Both the position numbers and the translations under genes were made by a program. The notes below the pieces were generated by a model. It was not told the origin of the DNA. It ran no database searches and saw only the letters and a program-made list of their open reading frames with translations. A DNA stretch of 64,000 nucleotides from Vibrio maritimus (GTDB lineage: Bacteria; Pseudomonadota; Gammaproteobacteria; Enterobacterales; Vibrionaceae), in assembly GCF_021441885.1 (NCBI RefSeq), contig NZ_CP090438.1:434001-498000 (forward strand). Reading direction: 5' to 3'. Within the stretch, counting starts at the first letter, position 1; each line of letters starts with the position of its first letter. Of this stretch, positions 24,935 to 32,875 are shown in pieces.

Positions 24935-26617
24935 TTACTTAACTGGTTTCAGGTCCAGTACGTGAAGTAGACGCTCTGGGATACCGGCCCAGATGTTTGG
25001 ACGACCTTTAGGATTTTGCTCGTTCCACCAACCCGCGAAGCGAGTCGTGTTGTATTGGAACATGTAAGCACCAGACATAACCGGGATAGTAACCTGATCT
25101 TGAGCAATGATTTTCTGGATGCCGTGAGCGATTTCTAGCTGCTCAGCTTTATCTGCAGTTTTGTAGAAGCTGTTTAGCAAGTTATCTAGCTCAGCATTCT
25201 TGTAGAAATGCATGGCAAAACGAGGCATACCGTCACCACTTTGCAGGGTCGAGTTATAGCCAGAGTTCCAGTATGTGTACGGGTCTGCACCGTGGAAGTA
25301 GTTTGTGTAAGCAACGTCATAGTTTGCTTCAAGCATTGCTTGGTTGTACACAGAGAAGTCTGGTGTACGAGCTTTTGCTTTAATGCCTGCTTCTGCAAGT
25401 TGCTCAACCGCTAGCTGAACTGTGTTGTTGAAGTCGGTCCAACCATTAGGAGATTGAATCAACAGCTCAAATGACTTGCCTGATGGAGTATCTACAAAAC
25501 CATCACCATTGACATCTTTAAAGCCCGCTTTTTCAAGCAGTGCTTTTGCACCGTCGACGTCGTAAGAGTTGTAGCCCTTGTACTTGTTGTGCGTCGATTC
25601 ATCTGACCAAGTAGCAAATGCGTAACCTAGACCTGAAGCGAAGTCATTTACTGTACCGCCGCCATAAAATGCGATATCAATAATTGTTTGACGGTCAAGA
25701 GCCATAGAGAATGCGCGGCGGAAGTCAACGTTAGTCAACGCTTCCTTTTTAGCAGGATCTTTATGTTTAAAGTTCACAAGAAATGCTTGTGTACCTGCTG
25801 GTGGATACCAGTATTGATGATTTGGCGACGCTGCTGCATAAGTACGGTCAATATCTGGGATGAACGATGATGTCCAGTCCATCTCTGAGTTTACAACTTT
25901 ACCTAGGAACTGATCATTGTTGGCGATCTGAGGAACACGCAGACAGTCGACTTCTAGATTGTCGTTATCCCAGTAGTTAGGGTTGCGACACTGAACGTAA
26001 AGCTGTGGAGTGAAGGTGTCAATTTCAGTGAAAGGTCCTGAGCCTACAGGGTTCTCATTAGTGAACGTTGTTGGATCTTTCACATCTTTCCAAACGTGCT
26101 CAGGCACGATTGGCACCTTAACGATTTCATAAGGAACGTTTGAGTTAGCCTCAGTTGTGTAGAACTTAAGCTGGTAGTCGTTGAGTTTCTCTACCTTAGT
26201 TACCCAAGAGTTGATACCACTTTGGTCCAGGGCTGGGTTGTTCTTCACTAGGTTGAACGAGAACAATACGTCGTTAGCATCAAATGTTTCGCCGTCAGAC
26301 CACTTCACGCCTTTACGAATATCAAAGGTTACAGACATAAGATCGTCTGCCATTTTGAAGCCTTCAGCTAAACGGAACACAGGCTCGTTGCCGTGCATTT
26401 CGTTAAATACAACAAGCGGCTCGTATAGGAAGTCGGTTGTTGTGTGTAAGTAGGTTGCACCCAAATATGGGTTGAAGTTGCGAACAAAGGTGTTGAACTC
26501 TTTCGGGTGGATAGTGAGTTCGCTGCGTTCTGCTGCTGTTGCTACAGAGCTGAAACCTGTTACTGCGGTCGCAATAATTGCTGTCGCTAGTGCTGTTTTT
26601 TTAATATGCGCAAGCAT
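24935..26617 (-). CDS. Periplasmic chitooligosaccharide-binding protein (CBP)
   Basis: A 560-aa SBP_bac_5 (peptide/sugar cluster C) solute-binding protein. A signal peptide spans residues 1-28 (MLAHIKKTALATAIIATAVT then VATAA|ERSE). The mature protein begins with LTIHPKEFNTFVRNFNPYLG. It matches the Vibrio chitin oligosaccharide-binding protein (VC0620), which delivers (GlcNAc)2-n to the importer. In V. cholerae it also holds the hybrid kinase ChiS inactive until ligand binds. It is the first gene of the operon, with AAGGAATAGCT before the ATG. About 700 bp of non-coding DNA upstream holds repeats that may be regulator sites. ChiS is not encoded next to it in this window. Confidence 0.93.
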   Translation of the reverse strand: MLAHIKKTALATAIIATAVTGFSSVATAAERSELTIHPKEFNTFVRNFNPYLGATYLHTTTDFLYEPLVVFNEMHGNEPVFRLAEGFKMADDLMSVTFDIRKGVKWSDGETFDANDVLFSFNLVKNNPALDQSGINSWVTKVEKLNDYQLKFYTTEANSNVPYEIVKVPIVPEHVWKDVKDPTTFTNENPVGSGPFTEIDTFTPQLYVQCRNPNYWDNDNLEVDCLRVPQIANNDQFLGKVVNSEMDWTSSFIPDIDRTYAAASPNHQYWYPPAGTQAFLVNFKHKDPAKKEALTNVDFRRAFSMALDRQTIIDIAFYGGGTVNDFASGLGYAFATWSDESTHNKYKGYNSYDVDGAKALLEKAGFKDVNGDGFVDTPSGKSFELLIQSPNGWTDFNNTVQLAVEQLAEAGIKAKARTPDFSVYNQAMLEANYDVAYTNYFHGADPYTYWNSGYNSTLQSGDGMPRFAMHFYKNAELDNLLNSFYKTADKAEQLEIAHGIQKIIAQDQVTIPVMSGAYMFQYNTTRFAGWWNEQNPKGRPNIWAGIPERLLHVLDLKPVK

Positions 26618-26779
26618 AGCTATTCCTTACTATTTGCTTTTGTTTCACAGAGAGACCAAGTGCTTCCCTCTCACATGTTGCTAAAGCCTACCTCTCTAAA
26701 TAGGGTCCTAAAGAGTGGCCTGTAGGCCTTAGGCGTTACTAAGAAAACACCTTAAAGCACAATTTATCAATTACGCTTC

Positions 26780-26826
26780 CCGTCAAAAACGTCAAAACTG
26801 AGATTGAGTCCGTCAAAAACGTTAAA
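26780..26826. repeat. Two 17-bp direct repeats 30 bp apart, candidate ChiS sites
   Basis: CCGTCAAAAACGTCAAA (26780-26796) and CCGTCAAAAACGTTAAA (26810-26826) differ at one base. The 30-bp period puts them on the same DNA face, about 165-210 bp upstream of the CBP start. In V. cholerae ChiS activates this operon by direct binding at two sites in the promoter. Equating those sites with these repeats is inference. Confidence 0.5.
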
Positions 26827-26904
26827 TTTACGGCGAATTGTATGTTTTTTCATCGAGCTTCTAAGTTGGTTCCCTTCACGTAATGGTGATTTTTTGGTTA
26901 TTTT

Positions 26905-26916
26905 GTAAGTGCTTAC
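26905..26916. promoter_or_regulatory. SlmA-like palindrome
   Basis: GTAAGTGCTTAC matches the SlmA consensus GTGAGTACTCAC at 9 of 12 positions and keeps the dyad. In V. cholerae SlmA directly activates the chitobiose operon together with ChiS, which makes a site here plausible. Confidence 0.4.
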
Positions 26917-27032
26917 TATCTTATATGTGTAGTTATATGCTTACCTTCTAAGTGGTAGTACTAAAGAGTGAGATAGGTCACTACTCAAAAGTGCACGTTA
27001 ATTCTATCCGAAAAATAGCACAGTGAATTTGT

Positions 27033-27048
27033 TGTGATAACTATCGCA
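27033..27048. promoter_or_regulatory. CRP-like site
   Basis: TGTGA-N6-TCGCA matches the CRP core (TGTGA-N6-TCACA) at 9 of 10 defined positions. It is about 415 bp from the CBP start, far for direct activation, so it could be a chance match. Confidence 0.25.
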
Positions 27049-27274
27049 AAGTGGTCATTATTTTGCTTTTCTATAGGCGGAGACTGAGAAATATGTCGGC
27101 TAATGATGGTGCTCTTGGTGTTTGTTTTGAGCCGTTAATAAAGTCTGTTTATTGAAAAACTTGCCAAAGAATCAATTGAAGAAATGGTGAAAACAAGTAT
27201 TAAGAGGTTGAATGAAGAAACCGATGACACGTCGAGAGGTGTGAAGGTTGGGATGGGTAAAGCGCTAGAGGTAC

Positions 27275-27308
27275 AAAAAAGCCCGAACAACGAATGCGTA
27301 ATCGGGCT
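27275..27308 (-). terminator. Terminator of the 231-aa membrane protein gene
   Basis: AGCCCGA and TCGGGCT are paired around a 15-nt loop. On the minus strand TTTTTT follows directly. It lies 23 bp after the stop codon. Confidence 0.85.
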
Positions 27309-27330
27309 GTTTCATAAAATGCTTTCGGGA

Positions 27331-28026
27331 TTACTTAGTGTGGAATATCTGCTCTGTTTCAAGAGAGGTCATGCCGCGGATTTGACGCCAAACATAATAG
27401 AAAATACCCATCATCATCAACATGCTTGGGATGGCGATAATAGGGTAGCTGTAGAGCGTGAGCTTCCCGAGCTCTTCATTAAATGCTGCAGTACCTGCTG
27501 GGCTGGTTACTATCCAGGTTGCAAGAAAGTAGTTCATAGCCGATGAAAACGCAAAAGTACTCGCGAACAGGTAGTTTGACGACATTAGGCAGCGGTCAAA
27601 GGCCTGTGTCTTACCGCGCTCTTGCAGGCGCTCTGTTATAAGCTCGAGGTTGAGTACCGTGTCATTCAAGATCATTTTCTGCATGAACGGATAGCGCGTA
27701 AAGGTCGAACCAAGAACCGCCAAGCCGATAAGACCTGGAATCAATGCTTCTTTTAAAGCTAGCCAGCGTGTATCAAGCTCTAATAACCCGATACCACCGG
27801 TCAATAACACGCTGATAAAACCCAACGCTGCGATAAAGTTAAATTTCTTATTGCGGATAAGATCCATACCGCCGTAGACCACAGGAAACAGCAAAGCAAC
27901 AACCAGAGCCATCGCCGTTCCAAGATGTTCGTCACCGCTGAACTTCATCAGGATAAAAGATGGAATGAAAACGTTGAAGAGGATTTCAAATAGTGGGTTC
28001 GACTTTTTTGTCGTTGTGTTACTCAT
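27331..28026 (-). CDS. Conserved multi-spanning membrane protein, function unknown
   Basis: A 231-aa protein with about six or seven hydrophobic helices. It starts with a short polar tail (MSNTTTKKSNPLF), then a helix pair around IPSFILMKF and MALVVALLFPVVYGG. A basic loop with RNKKFNF, a glycine-rich helix (LGFISVLLTGGIGL) and three C-terminal helices ending in a cytoplasmic tail follow. The layout recalls small septation- or DUF3159-type membrane proteins, but I cannot assign a family with confidence. It has its own terminator and is divergent from the P460-like gene. It stands where other vibrios carry genes near chiS, but nothing in its sequence links it to chitin. Confidence 0.7.
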   Translation of the reverse strand: MSNTTTKKSNPLFEILFNVFIPSFILMKFSGDEHLGTAMALVVALLFPVVYGGMDLIRNKKFNFIAALGFISVLLTGGIGLLELDTRWLALKEALIPGLIGLAVLGSTFTRYPFMQKMILNDTVLNLELITERLQERGKTQAFDRCLMSSNYLFASTFAFSSAMNYFLATWIVTSPAGTAAFNEELGKLTLYSYPIIAIPSMLMMMGIFYYVWRQIRGMTSLETEQIFHTK

Positions 28027-28319
28027 AATGTGCTGCTGGCTCTACTGTATCGACTGACTGTGTAATTCGAAAGGCAGTGTTCATTGCTTAATGGCAGATG
28101 TAAAGGGCTAAATTTCGAACTTGTGTAACGACATGTGAAATTACGTGTTACGATTAGGTGCTCTTTGCGTGACCTATATCGCGCTCGTTTTGAGAAAGTA
28201 TGCTCTATGTTACGCCTGAACCACGGAAAAGGCGCATCATGTGATACTGCTCTATTGGTAGAAATGTTAATTAATTGTACCATTGAATATTATAACAACT
28301 TAAGCAGGACTCGATAAGG

Positions 28320-28856
28320 ATGTTTAGTCAGCTAGTTTCAAAGGTAGCCAAGTGCTGCCTGTTAAGTACTTCTATTAGTTTATTATTTTCAATGTGGGTA
28401 TACGCAGAATCGAATGCTAGTTACCCCAAAGGCTGGGAAGATTGGCCGGTCGTAAAGGAATCTATGAACCTGCCAGCCGATACGGTACTCCCACCTGACA
28501 CGTCACTGTTTATCCAAGAGTCCGTTCGGGCTTACAGCTGGATCAACAACGGTGAAGGCTCACCATTAACCATTCGCGTTAACCCAGAAAAGATTGAACA
28601 GTACAAGACCCACGGTCCTTATACCGATGGTCCCACTGTGGTTGCCGTCTCTGAGGTTCAAGGCATTGTCTGGGTAACGGAGCATATTGCAGGCGAGGCA
28701 ATTTATGGGAGCTACGATAGAAAAGGCAAGGACATCTCTTCTATGCACCCGACACTAGAGCCAAGTTTTTGTCAGAACTGCCACACCACGTACAAAGATA
28801 TTTGCATCAATGGCACCTGTACTGAGCCCGTTTTGGAAGTGTATGAGTCTAAATAG
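28320..28856 (+). CDS. Exported c-type cytochrome, probably cytochrome P460-like
   Basis: A 178-aa protein with a signal peptide (about 1-29, ending WVYA|ES), so it is periplasmic. The only c-type haem motif is CQNCH at 151-155, near the C-terminus. Two further cysteines (162, 167) follow. The Trp/Pro-rich start of the mature part (YPKGWEDWPVV) and the late position of the haem motif resemble cytochrome P460/c'-beta-type proteins. Those oxidise hydroxylamine or bind NO in some bacteria. Family assignment is tentative. It is the first gene of a compact operon: the diguanylate cyclase follows after 11 bp, the hydrolase-VOC fusion after that. A role as haem sensor or partner for the cyclase is possible but not shown. 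Confidence 0.6.
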   Translation: MFSQLVSKVAKCCLLSTSISLLFSMWVYAESNASYPKGWEDWPVVKESMNLPADTVLPPDTSLFIQESVRAYSWINNGEGSPLTIRVNPEKIEQYKTHGPYTDGPTVVAVSEVQGIVWVTEHIAGEAIYGSYDRKGKDISSMHPTLEPSFCQNCHTTYKDICINGTCTEPVLEVYESK

Positions 28857-28867
28857 GATTCGTTAAT

Positions 28868-30370
28868 TTGGGCCCCAATCTGTTTGGTCGGTTGACTATA
28901 AACCAGATGCTGTTTGTCTCGCATCTGGTTTTAGTGATGTTCATCATCGTCGGGATGACCTACACAAGATACACCAGTGAGTGGTCTAATCGACTCGACA
29001 CCACGGTTGAGATTGCCGAGGCACATCTCGCCCCGCACAATACGTTCCTCTCGGGCGCTGTGGCTGGGCGAAACTATGCCAAGCTGCTTATGCCAACCAC
29101 TAAAGACACACTTTTCAGTATACCCAACCTTCGGTTTCTAGAGGTCAGTGGCACATCAGATTATCAAGGGCAACCGATAGGAGTTCGTTACTCCCCCAAG
29201 GAACAACAGGCTTGGCGAACGGATATTGATGACACTGAGGTCACAGTGCTCGCTGCACGGCTAAAAGAGTTAGACGCGGCACTAAGCTCTAAAGACGAAA
29301 AAACGCAAGCGAGAGTCAACAAGCTGACTTACGTAAAAAACAAGCTTCAAAGCGACTTCAATAGTTTACAGTCGAGTCAAGAGATCCACAAAACCTACAC
29401 CTTACCTTGGTCTAAGCCTGATTTAAGCCAACAGCATTGGCTTTTGGATCTGAAGCAGAACATTTTGCATGTTTGTATTGAACTGCGAAATGAAAATGGA
29501 GGAGAGCTCTGGTTGGTGCTTGATGCCACGGAGCTTCAGGCTTTTCGTAAGGCGTTAGTACGCAGTTTGCTGTTTGAGGCCAGCGGTGCATTTTTGGTCT
29601 CTTTGGTGTTGATATATTGGGTCACGCTTTGGATTGTGAGCCCACTTAAACGGCTGGCGAATTCCATGAAATCGGATGTGGAAGACATTCGCTTAAACAT
29701 TCCAAAAGAAGTGCAGCGTGATGATGAGATAGGTGACCTTGCTCGTTCCTACATGAGTCTTATCCAAAAGATAGAAAACCAACTAGGGGTATTGCAACAG
29801 CAAACAGACACCGACCCTCTTACAGGTCTTGGCTCTCGCTACAAGTACTCACGCGATGGTAAGGCATTCTTGATGCATCATCTCAGCCACGGTCGATACG
29901 TTGGCTACATGGTTTGTGACATCGATAACTTTAAGGCCTATAACGACCTCTATGGCCATATTGCGGGTGACAACGCCTTGTGTATGGTGGCGTCGGTGAT
30001 TGGCGAACAAGTAAAAGGTCAGGGGTTTGCTGTGCGTCTGGGAGGAGAAGAGTTTGTTGTGGTGATTGAGGCAAACACGTCTCAAGAAATTGAGGGCGTC
30101 GCTAACCGTATCCATCATGCAATAGAAGATCTGAGTATCTTGCATCGCGGTAACCCTCCCTTTAATCGCGTGACTATCTCGATAGGCTCTATCGCTATCG
30201 CACCTACTCAGCTCGCTTTTGATGGCGAGGCGCTACTTGCCGAGGCGTTTGATGCCGCTGATGTTCATCTCTATCACTGTAAAACCAGTGGAAGAAATCA
30301 ATCACATCACCAAGAGGTCACGATTGGTGAGTTACTAGAGACTACTGTGGAGAAACAATGCAGAGAGTAA
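28868..30370 (+). CDS. Membrane diguanylate cyclase (periplasmic sensor, HAMP, GGDEF)
   Basis: A 500-aa protein. TM1 is at about 13-33, a periplasmic domain of about 195 residues follows, TM2 is at 232-256, HAMP at about 255-305, and the GGDEF domain at about 310-485. The active-site loop is RLGGEEF (392-396), a catalytically competent GGEEF. The upstream TDPLTGLGSR and DIDNFKAYND segments are intact, so c-di-GMP synthesis is likely. No RxxD inhibitory site is found at the usual place before GGEEF. The start is TTG 28868, with AGGA 9 nt upstream overlapping the previous stop; the first ATG in frame would cut into TM1. The periplasmic domain may respond to the P460-like cytochrome encoded 11 bp upstream. 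Confidence 0.88.
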   Translation: MGPNLFGRLTINQMLFVSHLVLVMFIIVGMTYTRYTSEWSNRLDTTVEIAEAHLAPHNTFLSGAVAGRNYAKLLMPTTKDTLFSIPNLRFLEVSGTSDYQGQPIGVRYSPKEQQAWRTDIDDTEVTVLAARLKELDAALSSKDEKTQARVNKLTYVKNKLQSDFNSLQSSQEIHKTYTLPWSKPDLSQQHWLLDLKQNILHVCIELRNENGGELWLVLDATELQAFRKALVRSLLFEASGAFLVSLVLIYWVTLWIVSPLKRLANSMKSDVEDIRLNIPKEVQRDDEIGDLARSYMSLIQKIENQLGVLQQQTDTDPLTGLGSRYKYSRDGKAFLMHHLSHGRYVGYMVCDIDNFKAYNDLYGHIAGDNALCMVASVIGEQVKGQGFAVRLGGEEFVVVIEANTSQEIEGVANRIHHAIEDLSILHRGNPPFNRVTISIGSIAIAPTQLAFDGEALLAEAFDAADVHLYHCKTSGRNQSHHQEVTIGELLETTVEKQCRE

Positions 30371-31857
30371 GCAAGGAAGCACCACTGCAAGGCAATCAAA
30401 CACGTCTATGGATAGACACGGATATCACGATTGGTACGCATGGCAAGTTAATGGCGTTCCGAGATGTTGATGATGGTTATGCGCTAGGCGCTTTGTTTCG
30501 TAGCCAGGAGGTTGATATTGTTGGGTTAAGCTCGACGCGCGGTAATACGGACGATATTGCAGTTACTACCGCCAAGGCGAAAGAGTTTACCGCACGATTT
30601 GGTCCAAACAGCTTAACGGTAACGGCTGGTGCGGCGGTAAACTTTGAAGATGACAAATATACCAAAGCCACATTACCCGATGGTGTGAAAGCGTTGGCAG
30701 AGCAGTTACAGCAGGGAAGGTTAACCATTCTTGCCATCGGAGCACTGACCAATATCGCGCTGTTACTAAAATATTTTCCTGAGCTGAGTTGTCAGATTGA
30801 GCAGATTATTTGTGTTGCAGGTCGACGCTCAGTGGATCAGCATTTCATTTCCGGCTCCCATCAACCAAGGCCTTTTCGGGATCTTAATTTTGAATTTGAT
30901 GTTCCTGCTTTTCGTAAGGTGTTAGAGGGTGATGTAGCGCTTACCTTGGTTCCGTTCGAAGTATGCCAACAAGTTTGGATTCATTTTAAAGATCTAGAGC
31001 AGTTGGCGGAGTCTAATCAGCTCAGTCGTTATTTAGCTGAGCACTCACTAGGGTGGTATTTAGAATGGAAAGCGGTATTCGGCGCTAAGCAAGGCTTTAA
31101 TCCTTTTGATATGGTTGCGGCGGCGTTTGCTATAAATCCTCAATGGTTCCAAAGTAAGCAATGGCCAGTGGCGATAGTAGAAGCGCCAAGTGATACTGAA
31201 CATAAGCAGGACAAACCCTATTTGCTTTGTCACCCAGATCTCGTCAGTCAGCGTAAAGTGAACTACCTAGTAGAGATTGCCCCATCGGCATCAGAGACGC
31301 TGCTCGAACGTATAGAGCAAAATGACATCAGCGCCTTTGTGCTCGGTCTCTCTCATATTAATGTCATCGTTGATGATGTCGATAGCGCGAGTAAGTACTA
31401 CCAGCGAGTCCTTGGTTTTAAGCCAGCTTTCGATGAGCAAGGTCAGCCGATGGATTATCGTGGTGTTTCTATGGCGCAGTTTAATCAAGACGCCGGGCTT
31501 GCCGGTCAAGATGTGATTGTTGACGTTCTATTTGTTAAACATCCATACGCCCACATCTACTTGGAGCTGATGAAATACCATAAACCCATTGGTAATCGTG
31601 AGTTACCACCACAACCACGAACCTATGACTTAGGTGGGCCTCGTCATATCGCGCTGGAAGTATCGAACTGCAATGAGGTATTTAATTACCTAAAAGCTCA
31701 GCCTGATGCCAAGATGATCGACCCTCGTTCATCGTACCATCCTGAGAAGTTAGACGGCTTCCCAATTACCTTCTTTTATTGGATTGATAAATATGGCATT
31801 CAATGGGAGATCGAGGAAGGGAGAAGAGTTGGTACTTCCCGAGGGATCGTGCAGTAG
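30358..31857 (+). CDS. Nucleoside hydrolase-like domain fused to a VOC (glyoxalase) domain
   Basis: A 499-aa two-domain protein. Residues about 15-325 match the IUNH nucleoside hydrolase fold: DTD at 20-22, DVDDG at 36-40, GPL-like GALTNIALLL (128-137), NFEFDVPAF (177-185) and Asp251 in FNPFDM. The usual compact D-x-D-x-x-x-D-D calcium motif is stretched by an insertion of about 10 residues between DTD and DVDD. Residues about 331-485 form a VOC/glyoxalase module (SHINVIVDDVDSASKYYQRV, then GPRHIALEV and WEIEEG). The start codon lies inside the end of the cyclase gene (13-nt overlap), so translation is probably coupled. Substrate unknown. The fusion looks real: there is one continuous frame with no stop or internal start signal at the junction. 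Confidence 0.8.
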   Translation: MQRVSKEAPLQGNQTRLWIDTDITIGTHGKLMAFRDVDDGYALGALFRSQEVDIVGLSSTRGNTDDIAVTTAKAKEFTARFGPNSLTVTAGAAVNFEDDKYTKATLPDGVKALAEQLQQGRLTILAIGALTNIALLLKYFPELSCQIEQIICVAGRRSVDQHFISGSHQPRPFRDLNFEFDVPAFRKVLEGDVALTLVPFEVCQQVWIHFKDLEQLAESNQLSRYLAEHSLGWYLEWKAVFGAKQGFNPFDMVAAAFAINPQWFQSKQWPVAIVEAPSDTEHKQDKPYLLCHPDLVSQRKVNYLVEIAPSASETLLERIEQNDISAFVLGLSHINVIVDDVDSASKYYQRVLGFKPAFDEQGQPMDYRGVSMAQFNQDAGLAGQDVIVDVLFVKHPYAHIYLELMKYHKPIGNRELPPQPRTYDLGGPRHIALEVSNCNEVFNYLKAQPDAKMIDPRSSYHPEKLDGFPITFFYWIDKYGIQWEIEEGRRVGTSRGIVQ

Positions 31858-31870
31858 TTTAACCTAAGAG

Positions 31871-31913
31871 GTTGAGGCGAGTTCCTTGATTAGCTCAAGC
31901 TACTCGCCTCAAC
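31871..31913. terminator. Hairpin between convergent genes
   Basis: GTTGAGGCGAGT and ACTCGCCTCAAC form a perfect 12-bp stem with a 19-nt loop. No T-run follows on either strand, so it is at best a weak terminator. It sits between the hydrolase-VOC gene and the NmrA-like gene. Confidence 0.55.
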
Positions 31914-31928
31914 GGATCATTGGACTAA

Positions 31929-32804
31929 CTATTTGAGCTGTTTTACAAACTCATCAAAGCTCAGTTTAGGCTCTCCTAGTACTTTCCAGCTCTCATCTTG
32001 GATAGGCTGTTCCGCCAACTGCTCTACAAATAGCATCATGTGCTCCATGAACTCGACTTGTTCTGCAGGTAATCCCATTTGTTGAATAACTTCAATGGGG
32101 TAGTGTTCAATTGTGATATCAGGGTTGAAGTTATGAATAAAGCGACGAGCAGCCTCGGGAAACGACATTCCTTCTTTTCCTTGAATAGCAAACGAGCGGT
32201 TAAAAGCCTCAGGGTTGCCAATGGCATTGAGAATGCTGTTGGCTAGTTGATGCGTATTGGTAAAATAGAGCGAATGTTTTAAGTTGCCAAAAAGCGCAAA
32301 GGTTCTTTCTTGAATGTAGACCGGGAAGGAATCAACAAAGAACGAACAAAGCAAAAAGGTATGCGCAATCTTAGACTCTTTAACATAGCTCATTCCTTGT
32401 TCGCGAATTAAGCTCGTCTTTAGTTGTCTTCCTTCGAGAGCGAAGTCAGATCTTAGTGATTCAATACCACCTATTTGAATTAATTGTTTTACTTGGTTTT
32501 GCTCGGCAGCGGCGATAATGTTGCGGACTCCTTCACGCTCGGGGTGGAAAGATAAATTAGCATCCAAAGAGGTGGTGTTTAAATGTATGTATACATGCTC
32601 TGATCCCTGTAGAGCTTTGATGAGACTTTCTTTATCCTCTACATCCCCATAAACGATTTCAGTTTCTTCCGGAAGCAAGGTTCGCGCTTTCTCTACGTTA
32701 CGCACCACAGCCTTGACTGACACGCCTCTGTTGATCAGTTGCTTGATGACGGGTACGGATAAAGTACCTGTTGCGCCAATTACTGTTAATGATTGATGAC
32801 TCAT
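31929..32804 (-). CDS. NmrA-like NAD(P)-binding protein
   Basis: A 291-aa atypical short-chain dehydrogenase/NmrA-type protein. The Rossmann motif is LTVIGATGTLSVPVI at the N-terminus, and VKAVVRNVEKA is the NADP-type second strand. No Tyr-x3-Lys catalytic pair is obvious, which is usual for NmrA/HSCARG-type redox sensors and ketone reductases. The frame extends to 32837, but the ATG at 32804 has GAGGACTGAG before it and gives the standard N-terminus MSHQSLTV. It lies 71 bp downstream of an AraC/GyrI-type regulator on the same strand and is probably controlled by it. Confidence 0.78.
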   Translation of the reverse strand: MSHQSLTVIGATGTLSVPVIKQLINRGVSVKAVVRNVEKARTLLPEETEIVYGDVEDKESLIKALQGSEHVYIHLNTTSLDANLSFHPEREGVRNIIAAAEQNQVKQLIQIGGIESLRSDFALEGRQLKTSLIREQGMSYVKESKIAHTFLLCSFFVDSFPVYIQERTFALFGNLKHSLYFTNTHQLANSILNAIGNPEAFNRSFAIQGKEGMSFPEAARRFIHNFNPDITIEHYPIEVIQQMGLPAEQVEFMEHMMLFVEQLAEQPIQDESWKVLGEPKLSFDEFVKQLK

Positions 32805-32875
32805 TCTCAGTCCTCTTGTGATTATGGTGTGAGTCACTTTACAAACGAATCAGATCTGTGGCTTTTCCATTCTTG

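Larger units (their letters stand above)
26618..27274. promoter_or_regulatory. Long control region of the chitobiose operon (no gene found)
   Basis: About 650 bp of AT-rich DNA without a convincing gene on either strand. It contains two near-identical 17-bp repeats (26780-26796, 26810-26826), a SlmA-like palindrome (26905-26916) and a CRP-like site (27033-27048). A 20-codon ORF at 27093-27155 has a ribosome-binding-like GGCGGAG but no other support. A clean -35/-10 pair on the minus strand could not be picked with confidence. Confidence 0.6.

Noticed and set aside
27093..27155. 20-codon ORF after GGCGGAG, possible leader peptide
   Set aside because: No regulatory hairpin follows, and the next plus-strand gene is over 1 kb away; probably chance.
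27184..27546. 120-codon plus-strand ORF
   Set aside because: It runs through the minus-strand terminator and into the 3' end of the 231-aa membrane protein gene; no ribosome-binding site or family resemblance.
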